From positions 1 to 64,000 of the forward strand of contig JAYMTL010000082.1 of assembly GCA_036897445.1 (NCBI GenBank): a stretch of DNA of 64,000 bases. Direction: 5' to 3'. Made by a program: the position numbers and the translations under genes. Below the pieces are notes generated by a model. It did not search any database and was not told the origin of the DNA. It saw nothing but the letters and a program-made list of their open reading frames with translations. Positions 14,001 to 27,781 of the stretch are shown in pieces (the first letter of the stretch is position 1; each line of letters starts with the position of its first letter). The DNA is from Pelargonium tetragonum (taxonomy: Eukaryota > Streptophyta > Magnoliopsida > Geraniales > Geraniaceae).

Positions 14001-16260
14001 AAACTCCGCTTTTTAATTCAGTACATTCAGTACTAAGTTTATATACCGTTCTAACTAAGTAATTGAGCTGAACATTCTGTAAATCTCTGTATTTTGCTAA
14101 AATTTTTGACTCTTTATTCTTATACTTTGGTGAGACTTTGCTACAGTCTTTTTATTCCTAGCATTTAAGTATATATTGAATATATAAAAGAAAGAATCCA
14201 GTCAAAAGTGCCCCCAACGAGGCCCCATGATTGATAAAAGATAAACTCAATTTTTTGTTCATTCAACACCTAACCTATCTAATATTTATTATAAAAATTT
14301 TTTCACTTTTGCGATATTATTTTAACTAGTCCGAATACTTTATTTTAGTCGTATGCTTCAGGAGATCTGTTATAATTATGACTTATATTACGTAGCACAA
14401 TAACCTTTATCAATAGAGCATGAATTAGCTATTTACAAGTGTATTCCTTTACAAGGAAGATCCGTAGAGTTTAAAAAATTCTTAGAAAGTAGATACAAAA
14501 GGGAGTTTTGGGAATAGTAGTGTATCTTCCTATAATTGCCTTGCAGAATGCTAAAAGGGTAGAATTCTATATTAATAAGTAAGAAAATGAGATTCGAAAA
14601 AAAGTTGTACCAGGCCCAATGAATTCAAACAACAAAGTAAATCAAGCTAAGGGAAGCCTAAGACAAAGTTCTCCCTAATTACGGTTCGCGGAGGTTTTTA
14701 AACTTCTTTAGGCTAAGTACGTATCATATATTATAGTAGGTCAGTATTCAAAAAGGACCCTTCCAGAAGGGCTTCTTTAACAATCCATTCTTAATAAGAT
14801 AAGTACTGGTCCACGCAGTTCAACCTTAAAAACGTCCTTCCAATGTTTTAACTTATAAAAGTGCCCTAGTCGTCTGCCAGTTCTTCACAACAAAGGTATT
14901 TATTTGTACTATGTCCTGTTTGCTACAGAGAATTTTATGCTCTCTCAGTTGTAGGGTCCTAAGTAGGATGGGAAAAAGGTACTTTTTTATTCTTTAAATC
15001 CTGTGTACAAACACAAGAAAGAGTACCCGTTTATAGTACATATAACTCATTTTAGCTGTAACTTAGTTAAAGCGACCCTAAATTTCTTATTCTACGAGCA
15101 GCTCCTCCAGTTTATTCTGAAGTTGTTATCTTATTTAGTTTAATATAGGAGTCCTACCAAGTTTTTTGGTATCTAGGACTTTTGATCGAGCTACGTCTGC
15201 CGAATTGACTACTAAAGGTAGGTTAAGTTTAGAGAATTGCGCGAAATAATAAAGTCAATTCCGATTCCTACATATGTATTATAAAGCAATGAGGTATAGA
15301 AGCCCAGTATGAGTTTGTAAGACGCTATTTTCTATGTGTAAGCGTTGGGCCTTTGATTGCTTTATTATAATACCCACTTTTCGATTCGAGTAGTGACCAA
15401 GTTAAGAGCGGGAAATTCCGTGCTAAATATTTTTGAATTTGCAGTTGTTATAGATATGTAAGGAGCCCCGAAAGGAACAACATAGTTAGCAGGGGACTTT
15501 AAAAGGAAAGTCTACGCGGCCTCAAGTCTTTTTTTATAGCTGAAGGCTTAGTCTTAAGACTAAGTGGATTTTCTGTATCTTTAAACTGTTTGATTCCTTT
15601 CTTTAATCAAAAGTGAAACCCGGCCCCGTATACTTAGAGAGGAGTCCATACAAAGCCCGACTAAGGCCCACAAGCGCAACCCTTTTTGAAAGTTAATTCT
15701 GTATAATACTTTTACAGGAGACCCCTTACTAGTTCTAGAAGAATTAAGATACTTCAAGTCCTTTTTACTTCATTTTACAAGGGACTCCTAATCTCAGCTG
15801 TGTATACCCCAAAGAGAAACCCCTAGCTAGTACTTTTACCGACACAACTAGCCTCTCAAAGAACAAAAATGAGGTACATACTAAAAAACAAATTAAAACT
15901 AGATTTATCTGTTACTTGTACTTTTTTGGAGTATGCAGAGGCAGCACTACTGATTTAAAGAATGAATAATAGAAAAGCTTTCTCTTCCGTTTATTAACAT
16001 TAAACCCGCATTCTTAGACTAAAAACTAACTTTTTATTTATTCAACAACCCCTTTTTATAGTTATATACTACCCAAAAAGATGTCGGAGAACCCAAAGTA
16101 AGCGGATCCCTTTGGACTTTGTAAGCTTATATTCCCCCCATTAGTAAGCTAGTCTTGGTCCGAATAAACAAGTTGGCATTTAATGAAAAAGAAAGAAAAT
16201 CCGGATTGTCTAAACTTTAGAATTCTGAGCCCTAGCTGCAAAAGAGATGAAAATAGCTTA
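11031..16260. other. Gene-free AT-rich spacer
   Basis: No supported gene. Minus-strand frames of 81 codons near 11.2 kb and 62 codons near 12.6 kb have no recognisable motif. GGAGTCC occurs at 13887, 15148 and 15641, and GGACTCC at 15782. A tRNA T-loop-like string on the minus strand near 12.70 kb does not fold into a cloverleaf. Confidence 0.55.
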
Positions 16261-16299
16261 ACGAACTGAAAGAGACCCTTATCCGTTATAGTGTATGCT

Positions 16300-16510
16300 C
16301 TTATCTGTAGTATGAGAGCAATAATACCCCTATAACAATATATTACTCATATACTATATCCCTTAGCGCCTGTATAGATAAATAACTAATACGACCCTAT
16401 AAGACCTATTAAGTAACAAACTAATAACAAGAATACTATAGGAAGAGTAATAGTAACAAACAATACAATTAAGAATAGTACAATAAATAGCTATGAGTAA
16501 GAGTATGATG
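16300..16510 (-). pseudogene. Dispersed membrane-protein-like family, copy B (hydrophobic segment)
   Basis: On the minus strand, 16389-16490 is open for 34 codons and reads LFIVLFLIVLFVTITLPIVF followed by a further hydrophobic stretch ending in LIGLIGSY. The DNA (ATAGCTATTTATTGTAC, then GTTACTATTACTCTTCCTAT) resembles the hydrophobic part of copies A and G in order and spacing; copy A has GTTACTGTACTTCCTATTAT. The Ala/Gly-rich part and the leader are not seen here, so this is either a partial copy or one too diverged to recognise outside the helix. Repeated TTATT-type codons make chance hydrophobicity possible, which limits confidence. Confidence 0.4.
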
Positions 16511-17130
16511 GATTTGCTGTCCCTAACTTTTTGAAACTCTATCTAGTTGTATCTATAAAAGGGGCCTAAAATGAGAGCAGTTTCCTTATATTAGGCTCTT
16601 TTTTGTTTTGGCCAAAAGTCCTTGAAGGTCGGAGAAATTTCTTCACTGGGTTCACAATCACAAGTCGTAAGGTCTTCCTTTTAATTCTGGTAAGTTATTT
16701 CGAGTTAAATCCAACACGGATGCCTAGACCCCCGAAGTTTTATTCTTGGATAGGCCCTCCCGGTACTTGTAGATGACAAAATTTTTATTAGGTTGACTTT
16801 ACCGCCCCGGACCCTTTTCATTTAATGACACCTAAAATTCTTAATATTCTGTTTCGTTTCTTATCTTTTGTAGTAGACTCACTTATAAAATTCCCCTTTT
16901 TAGTTAATCTTTAAGAAAATACTTGACGAACAAGAGAAGTGGCTTCGCTATTCTCTTTAAAGCAAGGAATTAGAACTCTTTCCATACGACACTTTTTGTC
17001 ATTGTATGGGCCACCTGTAAAAGGGGGTTATACCTTAACAGTTTCTGCTTTCCTTTTACTCTGAAAGAAACCCAAAACTTGAGTGCATACCTTTCTTATA
17101 TTAACCTAGGCCTTTCCTAGATACAATAAC
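16511..17130. other. Spacer between copies B and J
   Basis: I see no gene or repeat in this 0.6-kb stretch beyond scattered short purine-to-pyrimidine junctions. Confidence 0.5.
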
Positions 17131-17440
17131 TAAAACCTCTTCTTCTGAGTATACCTAAACTTTCTTATTTGTACTACTTCTTATTCTTAGCTAGAATCTT
17201 ACTTCCTATACTACTTCTTAACAAATAGACTACTTTTCTGTAGCCCTGTACTTACTCTCCTCAGACTCCTGTTGGTCTTATGGGCTAGACTGAAGCCTAC
17301 ACCCCCTTCTTTCCACCTTTCTACTCACCTGGGAAGTCTTCTATCTAGCTATTACTATTATAATACTATAACATCTTTTAGTAGTATATGTGTTAGTATC
17401 TCTTTTTATTTTACTTTTTAATATTTTGCAAGCGTGCTTT
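17131..17440 (+). pseudogene. Possible dispersed-family copy J
   Basis: The tract at about 17155-17220 (CTTTCTTATTTGTACTACTTC and neighbours) resembles the TTTGACTTGGACTTGTTTTAC tract of copy F. The tract at about 17350-17410 (TAGCTATTACTATTATAATAC) resembles the hydrophobic segment of copy G and reads largely as Leu, Ile and Val codons. The two lie in the expected order and about the expected distance apart. Similarity is weak and rests partly on shared low-complexity T/A composition, so this is a tentative call. Confidence 0.25.
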
Positions 17441-20400
17441 CTAACCTGAAAGTATTTAGGAACCCCTCTTTCCAGTAAAATAATAAAAAGATAGGCCTTT
17501 TAAAACCCCTTACTTAGACAAAGGTCTCTGTACAAAACTTAGTACCTATTCCCGTGGAATCTCTTTGACTTACACCCGATATTTTACATTTAACACGAGT
17601 AGGGTTTTTATTAAAAAAAAAGGTAACCTTAACCTATGGAATTCTTAAAATAACTTATTAATGACTCTTTACCAAACCAAGAAGAGGAGACTCTTAATAG
17701 GTCAAGGATTTTTAACTTACATAATTTTTGTCGATGATACGTGCGTTCTATCTCGAATGTTGTGAGGCCCTTTGCACAGGAGATTTTTAGTACTTCTTTC
17801 TACTGAAGCGCTTTTTTTAGTATCATTAGAGTGTCCCTAAAGGAAAGCCCCTAGTTTCTAAGTCGTCAAACAGTGCCGGAGTAGTTAAACTTTTGTGTAT
17901 CACATATCACTTTTGCTTTTATTAAGACGAGTCTTTCTGCAGCAAGACCGCTTAGTCATATCCAGGCAATAGCAAGGTATTCGATGTAAGTAGAAAGTCC
18001 CCGTATAAAGATTAAGAAAAGTCGAGGATCCCTTTTTCGGAGCACCCCGTGAACCCTTAGGCGGGTAAGTTTTTGGTTGTAGGAAATCCAGATAATTAAA
18101 AGTATCGACTTTTACTCAGAAAAATAAGTTACAAACACCCTTGATAGGGACCTCCTTTCTAAATAAAGATAAGGAATCGAGATTATACAACCAACAGAAA
18201 AGAGTGTGCCAGTTTTTTCATGTACTGATTTTAGGGGATATTCTTGATTACAGGACCCTTCCTTTATTCTTTATTGGTTTTTCTAATTTTATAATAAGGT
18301 TACGAAGTAAAAGCGTTTAAGTTTCTGTAGATGTATTTTAACCACTTGATTTATTAGACTTGCTCTTGATCCCTTGTTATGCTAATATTTTAACCGAGTT
18401 GCTAAGACTTAATAAGCAAGAAAACTTATATACTATACAACTTTCCGAGATTGGTTTTATAAGGGGCCTGAAATTCCTGGGTTTAGGCTAAAAACTTTTT
18501 TAAACCCCTGTTACAATGAGGGCTTTACTTTCCTCTTACAAATCTAAAATGCTTTAGGTATAAAATTCCTAGTGAGGCTTGCTTGTAAGAAAATTCTAAG
18601 GAACAAAAAGGGCCTCTTTTATTCCCAACCCCTGTAAGGGCCCGCGAATCAAATAGACTTTATTCCTTACCTTAATATACCATTTTAACTCAAAAATCTT
18701 AAATCAAGAGCAAGTAAAAGAATCGAAAAATGAATTTAAACTAAAAATAAGAAACTTCCCTTAAGACTTTAAGAAGGCTTTTTAATTGGAAAAGTGCGCT
18801 GCGTATTCAGATAACGAGACTTGAGGCTCCCAAATATAAATAAGAGCAGCTTTACTAAGCAAAAAATTGACTCTCAATTCCTGTACATAACCTGAGGAGA
18901 GTTCAAGAACACAGTAGACACAAGATTGACTTTAAGAAATGAAGAAAAATCATACGTCAGATGACTTTATCCGGGCTTATTCTTAGGGAGTGCAAATTAC
19001 AAGGTGAAAGGGGAACTACTCGCGCATAACTAGGATGTCTCAGAAACTCTACTATTTGTTTCTTCCGCGCAGTTTTTTCTATTCATATTAATAAAAGGAA
19101 TTTTTTTTGAGCTTCAAAACAGAGAAGTCCATGGCTTGTGGGTAATTGTATTCGTTCATTAACTGAGTCCCCTGGATTACTCGAAATTAAGTTAAGGCTG
19201 TCCTTTACAAACTAGGAAAAGCCATACACATACATTATATATCAACACGGGCTAGAGTCTGCACTTTACAAAAACCTTACCTTAGATAAGCGCAGCGCAG
19301 GAGAGCGCCTCAATAAAAATTGAAAACTACTTTCTAAAGAAAGCCCTGTATAAATAGAAACCCGTGAAACCCGAGCATTTTATACTTAAAACGGGGACTT
19401 ATTTACAGACCGAAAACCCATATTACATTTAAGAGAGATTCCTTAAATAATAAAAAGGATCCGAAGGACTAAGGTTATAAAGAGCGCCTCAATATTTATT
19501 TAAACAGGACACGAATTCAGTACACAAAAAGAAATTTAGTCCTACTAGACATCCTAAACTTCTTTATTGTATAACTTTCGAGCCTTCATAAATTCAATCT
19601 TGTTTAACATACTTATTTCTTGCTTTGGACGCATCCGATTTTAACAGCAGAATTCTAATAAATATAACTAAACTTTGATCCCACTAAAGGTCTTACTAGA
19701 AACCGAAAAGGCGGAGTTTACTCTTGAAAATAAAAAGCAAATATCTAAAATTTAAGGGTATCCTTTTATCTTAGTTTTTATCTTAGTAAGGTAAAGCGAC
19801 TTCAACATTCTTTTATAAAGACTTGAACCAATAATTATAGTATAGGTATAAAAAGAATCTAGAAAACAAATTCGAAAAAACTTAAGTTAGATGCTTTGGC
19901 ATAGAAAAGACTTTATGGATTACTGTTATTATTTACTTTTTAGAGTAAGTTGAAAAGCCCGTGGATCTTTATTAGTAACCCTGTAGACTTTCTTTCCGTT
20001 TTGATACTTTTATTTGTGTTGCTTAACAAGGGGAACTTTTTAAAAAAGAGTCTCCTCTAACTTTAGATTTTGGCGGTTATATTTTGGACCCTCTAAATTA
20101 TTAAAAGCTTTTAAGCTAGCACAGTATATCTATATCTCTAAGACTTTCTTCTATAGAAAAGGCCCCTTCATATTAGATCAAAGACTTGAGCCTTGACATT
20201 TCCTATTTATAAATCTCATAAGTTACTGCCGTTGCATATATAAAAAGTATGCCCGGGAAGTTTAAAGGCAGGGTTTCCCATAGTACAGTCCTAGTAACCT
20301 AGTAAACATTTATTAGCTAAACTCTGGAAGAACCCGTCTAAAACCGCGAAGGGGTGCTATTCAAAAAGGTGTAACCCCGATTAGAACCCCCTTTGCATTA

Positions 20401-23400
20401 ACAAGCACCTACCTTGAATTTCTTTTTTATTCCCCTTTCTTCATACAGTGTACTTTTAATCCCCCAATTTTTTGGCTTGAGTTTGTGGCTAAGGATACCT
20501 TATATCCGTGCCTTTAAGTAGAAACTTCTCTAGGCCATAGTATCTAGGAGTACTTTTAAATAAATTACACAGAGCATACAACTTCGGGAGAGTTCTGTGA
20601 ACCAGGAGACTTACAAAGAAGGCATATATTTTCCTGTTAAAAAACCCATAATATGAAATTCGATTAATAACGAACGTTTAGATTACGAACTCAAAAACCC
20701 TGCTGCCATGCATAAAGGGTTTTCAGACTACAAAATTATAAAAATTACGGAAGATATTATAAAAGAGTTTCTCCTGTTTTATTGCCTTAAATACAAACTA
20801 CGTACCCTTCCTCTTATATAGATATAGAACTGTGAAAGAGTCCTCTATCTTTGCCATAAGGAAGAAATTCTACAGTAATCACCCCACGCAAGCAAGTACT
20901 CAAAAATCTTATTTGTATCCTGAACTTTCAAGAATATAAAATATCTAAAATCTTCCCCTACTTTTTATCCTATTTTTTTATTATATTATAGACGTATATT
21001 AAACACCCGGTTTTAAATAACACATTCCTTTTTTCTAGGCAGTCCAAGCTACGAAATGGGCGCGGAGGTTTTTTAAGGAAGCTTTTGCTTCGAGACTGTA
21101 TCCTATTAATTTCCTTTTTAATAGTCAACCTTGGGAGCATGTTTGACTTTAATGTTATATCATTAGCCCGAGTTGTTCGAGAAACCAAATCCTGTGGTAA
21201 GCCCTTTTGAAAGCCCAGGATATTTTAATGCTTTATAATAGAAGCAGAGACTTGAGAAAATCGTTATTTAGGAGTTCCCAGCTTTATGCTGAAAAAGCCT
21301 TAAGAGGGGTCCCGTCCAGTATTACTTGAATCAACTCTTTTGTAAGGGAACAGAAAGATATGCCAAAAAATCTTAAAATAACTACAAAATCAACTATATA
21401 AAGCAATACTAACACGCTAAGGTTATAAAAAGATTTTTATTAATGCAAAAACTTTTTATATCGGCAGTTTTCTAATTTATAGGGCGTATCCCTTGCTATT
21501 TAGCCAAGGATCCTTTTTTAGTCAATTAGTTATACTCAAATATAGAGGATCGACTTTGACTGAGATTTGTATCACTATAGGGTAAAGGAAAGACTAAAAA
21601 AGCCTAGAGCAGGGGCACTCAAAAAGGACTTTCGTAAAATGAAAAAGCTTTCCTCGTAAAAAACTTGTATACGGGGCTCGAAGAAGAAGGGGGCAGCCCC
21701 TATATTTAGATAAAAAGGAATTCTACCTATGTTCTTTTTGTTAACCCTTTTATCTGTAGACCTAAAGCAAGGGCGGCTCCTGTTGCGACAACTAACAACT
21801 CTTCGGCATATGGTTTGTAAAGGCGTAGAAATACCTTCCCAATTTGAAGGTAATGAGTTAAAGGGGATTTGGGCTCTTTTTCTCGGTCAATAATAGCGTT
21901 GTTTTATCAGAACATACCGGAATATAGACGCTTTTATAATAAAAGAAAGCTATGCTTTTTGTACAAATTCTTATTAAATTTCAATTTCGCTAGCTAAAAA
22001 CAAGCAAGAATGTAAGGAATCAAGGAACTCCAAAAATGAAAGTCTTGAGGGAACCCGGTGAATTACAAAAATGATTTACACAAACAGTAAACTTTAATTA
22101 AAGGGCTACGGATCAATTAGTACTCTTTGCGCTAACGCAACCTACTTTATTAAGTTCAACAAAACCCAATCACTTCAATTACCCCAGAAAGACTATTCCG
22201 AAACTTTAACTAAAGACCCTATAAAAGATATTCCTTCAAAACCTGTTAAGGTAAGTAATAGGCGTCAGAAGAAGGAAGTTAGATTTAGAACCTGCAAATT
22301 TTCTTTTTGGAATGTATAATGATTCGATTCCTAAGAGGGCTTATAAGACTAAAAGTATTCCGTAACGTGCAGTATTTTCGGGAATTCAGTTGACAATAGC
22401 AGTGAACCGAGAGACTTCTTAGACAAAGTCGATAGCTTTTTTCTGAGTTTATTATATAAAAAGAGTCCATAACCAAATATAGGAAACGTAAACCAACAGA
22501 TTTTCATTTAATAAAGACTTTTCTGTTATCAAAAAGGGGATACCCTTAAAGTCCCAACCGCTATATACTCACTCATGTGTCAAAAAGATTCTAAGATACA
22601 AAGTCAATTTCACAGGAATCCCTTTAACTTCGTTACCTTGATAAAGCTATTTAGGACTCGGACGAGAAGCAAAAAGTATAAGTCAATAGCATATAGTAGA
22701 ACTAAGACTAGAACATTGTACTATAATAAAGCAAAACTTTAGACTTACTCTGCCCTTTTTAAGAGATACGAAGGGAAACTTGAATCTCATAAACGGCAAG
22801 GAAAGGAGCCCCCCTCTCTTTTCTTTAGAAGGTTTTTCTATTCTAGGAGAACTCTATCCATAAAGTAGAAAAATCAAGCTATGAACCCTCTCTAGTCTAC
22901 TGCCTAGAATTCTTATTAGAGCTTCAAAAACGCTGCATATAACATATAAATAAAGGAAGATTATAGAGAAGGGAATATCTTACTTTTTGACTCTAGATAG
23001 CAAGGGCTGGATCTCTAAGGAAGTAATAGGTTATGCATAACACAAACGCACAACTGCACTTGTCCGTATTTCCCACAATAGGTATCCTTCTTTTTCTATA
23101 TAAGTTAGTCTTACGCTAGATATTCCTTTTTTAGAAAGATTTCTAATTCTTTTTAATTAAATTAGTGCAAATTTGTAGTTGTGTCCTAAACACCAGCTTC
23201 AGTTACCCCTATTCTTAATAGCTGATGAAAAGAGCAAACCTGGTGTACGAGTTGCGTAAATTACTTAATTCTGGAGACTCCTGCGAAAACTATACACTGA
23301 TATTATAACTAGAGCAACCCTTTTCTGTATTGTCGAAATGATAGATTTCCCCCAAAATTCGCGTAAGGGTTTACTATCTTACTCTTTAAGTGGATATTGT

Positions 23401-25900
23401 ATATGGGATTAGTGGAACACTTTTTAAATATGAGAATTTACTCAAGGAGTTAAAAAGCAAAACCAGGCTAGAGGGCATTAAAACCTAGGATCTTTAATGT
23501 AAATGTATTGCATCTCGGGCCCTATAATCTATATATTATACTATACAATTTTTACACACAAAACTTTTGGGAATCCCTTGCATGAGGACTAACCTCAATT
23601 AAGAAATTCTGTAATTAAGAATTAGTAAATAGTTAAGGAAGTTGGCTAAACCTAGTAAGAGTAACCAATATCATGCGTGTTCTCCTAAATGAACAAATAA
23701 AGGCTTGCTTCTTAAGATAGTATAGATTGATTCTAGTTTTGTACTGCTTAGCTTGTTTTTGAATAGGGAACAATTCTACTCATTTTCTAAAATTTTAGTA
23801 ATAGAAAGAGTTGGGCTGGTTCAAGTATAAGGTTGACCTCTCCTCAAGTTCTAACTAGCAAAGATACATAAGCCTAAACCAAACATAGTAAATTGGTAAA
23901 TTGAATAATAATAAACGAATTCCTTAGTGCTAGAGGTAAACTTGCTTAAGTGCAGCTAATGTCTTATTTAGTTAAGAAGAATCTGTAAAAGTTAAGTAAA
24001 ACAAACGGGTCCCTTTTTCCTTTATTTCTTTAGTAATAGAGTGCTTTCTTCTGTATTTTATAATAGTTAGAATATTCAACGGCCCCTATTTACAAGAGAG
24101 AGAATATTTCCTTAAATTTGCCTATTACTTTCCGGGGTTACTTACGAAGACTCAAAAGGAAGATTTTTTTCTAAGGTATTATTTACTCGGTGCTTTGAAA
24201 CCTGTATCTCAAAACATAACCCTTATATCTTTCTTTTAAATATTCCGCATTTTCCTTAAAATCTCTATTACAAAGCGTAAGTCATAAGCCTTTCCATCTA
24301 ATACTTGTTCTAACATAGAGTAGTAGATATGTTTTTACGAACAAAGCACTCCTTTTTATTTATTAAAGAATTAGTACTCTATTTGAATACTTTAAGGAAA
24401 CCTATTAACTTTTACTATTAAGGATTGCATACACTCTTTCCTCTGAGGATTGCTCTTTAGTTGTTAAAGAAAACCCAAGAATTGCAATCTTTATTTTCGG
24501 AGTTGCTATACCGGTTTATATAAAGACTAAATCTAATATAATTATAATAAGATCTAATAAGAGGGTCCTTATACAATATCGAAAGGGGAGACTGACGAGA
24601 TGTCAACAAGGAAGCTTCACACTTCAAAACCTTGAGAAATTCCTATTTTCTATTTTAATATTGGAACCAAAGGAAGTAAAGAGGACTGCCATTGAGAAAA
24701 TTCAAGTATAAACTATAAACCAAGAGTTTGCCATTCTTTTTTATGCTATTTAGGGTAAATCCTAGAGTCTTGTGTAAGTGAACAAAAATTTTTGTTTACC
24801 TGGACAGGAGTTTCGGTATCCTTGATAAGGCAAGTTTTATGCTGCATAATACTAAGTCTTACTAGTATAAGGTATAAATAGTAACACTTCAAAACTCAAT
24901 AAATAAGAGAGTGTTTTTCCTGGACGGGATTCTTATTTTCATCACACAGTAGACAAATCAATACAAGAAAAATTCTATGCAATATACAGTGTATCCGTTT
25001 TCTCAGAGCATGTAATATAAAATAAGACTCTCCCATATTTTAAGTTAATGGTTTAAGCTATAACTATCTCGTTTATTGTTTACAAAAAGGGAAAGTCATA
25101 ACTAAGAATTTACTCAGATTAAAGGTATCTAAAAGGACTCTTTGAACTAAAACAGAGTCTTAAATATTAACAATGTATTTCTTTTATAATACCAATTTTA
25201 TATTGTTATATAGAGCTTTGACGGATTCCCTAAATCTATGCCAGTTATTCTTTGTATAAGTGACCTAATATCTTTTACAAGGGACCTTATTCCTTTTACG
25301 GGGCAGGATACTTGTTAGATTCCTACTACTATAACGTAATATTGATATTCAACAAAAACTTTGATTTTCTTGGAAGAGAGGCCGCTAGGAGGTACCTAAT
25401 ACCTAATTTGAGATGGGGCAAGCTTCTTTCTTAAAACTCTGATACTTAGCACCAATCCGGGGAGTTCTATAATGATCAGACCCCGACTTTGTACTGTGTG
25501 CCTGGCCGACTCAATTTGCTTAAGTAAGGGAAAGTAGCTAAAGCCTTCTAAGAATTTGCCACATTCTTCAACTCCTAGAGTTTTACTATATAAAATGAAC
25601 CTGAATTTTCTTCCGCGGGTTAACCCTAATAACTTCTAATATTATATTAAATTATTAAATACCAAGATTTTGCTATTTCATTCAGATTACTCAGGTATCT
25701 ATAATTTAAAAACTGTTACTCTTGTGGTAACAAATCCAAGGGAATAGCTGGGACTTCCTTAAGGTAAGTAAAGGTTCGGGGTTTAGTATTATATACTTGA
25801 TTAAAAGGGAAACCCTTCATACAGTAACTAGGTTTCCTTATAGTTATTGAAAACGCTTCCCTTTTGACTTTCGGTAGGGTATATCTAAGGAAAGAATTTT
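17441..25900. other. Gene-free AT-rich spacer
   Basis: No supported gene in about 8.5 kb. Frames of 63-72 codons on the minus strand near 21.1, 22.4 and 25.8 kb show no motif. The segment AGAGCGCCTCAATA occurs twice, 0.18 kb apart, near 19.31 and 19.48 kb. A small hairpin lies at 22127-22140. Near 22.21 kb, TAAAGACCCTATAAAAGA resembles a conserved large-subunit rRNA string, but its neighbours do not. Confidence 0.55.
22127..22140. repeat. Small perfect hairpin
   Basis: TTGCG and CGCAA flank a four-base loop CTAA. The stem is perfect but short, and no role can be assigned. Confidence 0.35.
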
Positions 25901-25912
25901 CTAGTTTTATAA

Positions 25913-26260
25913 CCATACCTTAGATCACCCACTTCTTATTCATACTTGTATTTTGTATTACCTATCCTTGTATACTTAGTCTTTTGTTTCTTGATAGCTA
26001 TAGCTTTGGTGTTATTGGTACTTGGATATCTTGTCTTCCCTATATTTGGTAGCTGTCGTATTGTAGCCTGTACTTCTTAACTGAGATGTTACTCTTTTTA
26101 TTCCCTAGTAGTTAGTACTAGATAGTCTTAGTTCTTCTAGCTAGTAGGAATTTCCTTTTGTATTTTGTTATTACTGTAGGGAGCATAGAACCTTACTTAA
26201 TAATAATAGTATATAGAAAAGCGTTGTACCTGACTGTAGCGCAGCGAAGAGAAGGTATAG
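25913..26260 (+). pseudogene. Dispersed membrane-protein-like family, copy C
   Basis: An uninterrupted 55-codon stretch at 25913-26077, ending at TAA 26078-26080, has no ATG near its beginning. It starts PYLRSPTSYSYLYFVLPILV and continues into FLIAIALVLLVLGYLVFPIF, about 35 consecutive hydrophobic residues, enough for one long or two short membrane helices. The preceding DNA (ATCACCCACTT) resembles the CCCACCAGCTTT block that precedes the coding-like part of copies F and G, and GTACTAGATAGT near 26.12 kb recurs downstream of copy A. I infer membership of the same family, with no clear Ala/Gly-rich part. A stretch this long and uniformly hydrophobic is unusual for AT-rich spacer but could arise by chance. 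No known protein is recognised. Confidence 0.4.
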
Positions 26261-27174
26261 TCTTATAGATATCTACTTACGTTATAACCAACATCAAGAA
26301 ACCGGGCTTTAACTAGACACCAATAAGCTTACTGGAAACTCCTTCTTCTTACTCAACTCTAGGGATTGGAGACAAAGGAACAAGTCAACTTGCCGCCTTA
26401 CAGCTACCTTAACTTCAAAAAGGCTAAGTGCCAAGGTTTTATCCAGAATAGCTTAAAACAAGGGTTTAGCAGCTATCCAGTAAACTTAAGAGGCTTTGAT
26501 AGGATATATTTTGTATGCTTTTCATTATTTACCCTTTCAGAAGCTTGCTTACTTAGAAAATTCCTACCGTCTAGTATTTTTCGATAGATAGGTTTGGGCT
26601 TAACGATTCCATTAATAAAGGTATAGGAATAGTAATAACGATATAAGTAGGGAACTGCATGCAATGAGGTTAGATTCCTAGAAGTGAGCTAGGACAGAAC
26701 CCTTGGACTCTAAAACTGGCAAAAATTCCCAAGTATTTTAGAAAATCTTAAAAGGTTTGTTATTAATATAGAATTAATGAAACTAAAAAATATAAAGTAT
26801 AACTGATTTATAAATCAAAGACACACAGCCTAAAGATTCTTGTGTTGGGAAGTCCTTGGCCGAAAAATTAAGTAATTGTTTAAGTTAAGTAATCTGAAAA
26901 GAAAATAGTGGCGAATAAAAAAGGGAATCTTAAATTAAGCCCTTTCTTATAATTGTAGTAAAAGCTAGACTCCCACTTTTGTTTACTCGTGATTTTAATC
27001 ACGTAGATACAAGGTCTTCATTGATAACCCCTCCTATTCCAAGCCTTATTCGAGTATAGTTATAAGTTTTCCAGGGGCTATATCTTAGTACGATGCATTC
27101 TCTTTTTCTATTTCTTATACTTATAGTAGAGACTTCTGAAACTTCCTGTAGAGTAAACAAACTAAAAGAAAAGA

Positions 27175-27189
27175 CCCCGCTTAACGGGG
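27175..27189. repeat. CCCCG/CGGGG hairpin
   Basis: A perfect five-base-pair GC stem with loop CTTAA. In AT-rich spacer an all-GC stem is notable; it could be a transcript-stabilising hairpin, but this is not shown. Confidence 0.4.
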
Positions 27190-27592
27190 GATGACTTTAC
27201 CCGGGTTCCTAGCTGCTATACTCTTATAGGTGCTACCTTCCTTCCTTTAGTACTACTTAATTAAGAAACTCCCTAACACTCCTCTATTATCAGGAGAATA
27301 TGAAACCGGGAAACAAAAGGAACACAAAGCAATTCCCTTTAACTTCTAGACGTTAGAGCTCTCTTAGGACTATCTCTCAACCTTACTAAACTAAGTTTGT
27401 TTCCCCCTACCGACAAAGCAGAGTACAATGGGGGAATATACCTTATACTAACAAATTATCTATTACATATTTATATTAACTATAAAGAACTATAAAGAAC
27501 TATATAGAATACTAATATCTTACTAAAAAACTTCCTTACAAAAAGTACAGTGGGTACAATAGCTATCAAAAGTACAGGTTATAAGAAAGCAG

Positions 27593-27781
27593 GTGTATAG
27601 GTATTGTAAAGGTAGAACTATAGCAGCTAGGAAAGAGGGCTATGAAACCAAAGTAATTTTATGGCACGATATAAACCCTTTGAGCTCTCTTAGCTTCGTA
27701 ACTGACTTAGAAATTTATAACTTCTTAGGTGTCCCCCATCTAGAACCCCCAAGTTTTTTGGAATTTGAGCAGGACATGTAA
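27593..27781 (+). CDS. Unrecognised 62-codon open frame (weak candidate)
   Basis: A frame with a GTG at 27593 that is open upstream for about 13 more codons. The peptide is more balanced in composition than most frames here, with acidic and aromatic residues (VILWHDINPLSSLSF near the middle and FLEFEQDM at the end), and lacks the Lys/Phe/Ser excess typical of chance frames in this sequence. There is no convincing ribosome binding site and no recognisable domain. It follows a repeat-like tract at 27.2-27.54 kb. I consider it more likely a chance frame or gene remnant than a functional gene. Confidence 0.15.
   Translation: MYRYCKGRTIAARKEGYETKVILWHDINPLSSLSFVTDLEIYNFLGVPHLEPPSFLEFEQDM

Noticed and set aside
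16300-16490. Hydrophobicity of the minus-strand frame taken as proof of family membership
   Set aside because: T/A-rich low-complexity DNA easily encodes Leu/Ile/Val/Phe runs, so copy B is kept only as a moderate-confidence call because its motif order also matches.
22211-22229. TAAAGACCCTATAAAAGA resembles a conserved large-subunit rRNA string
   Set aside because: None of the neighbouring conserved rRNA strings is present at the expected distances, so the match is isolated.
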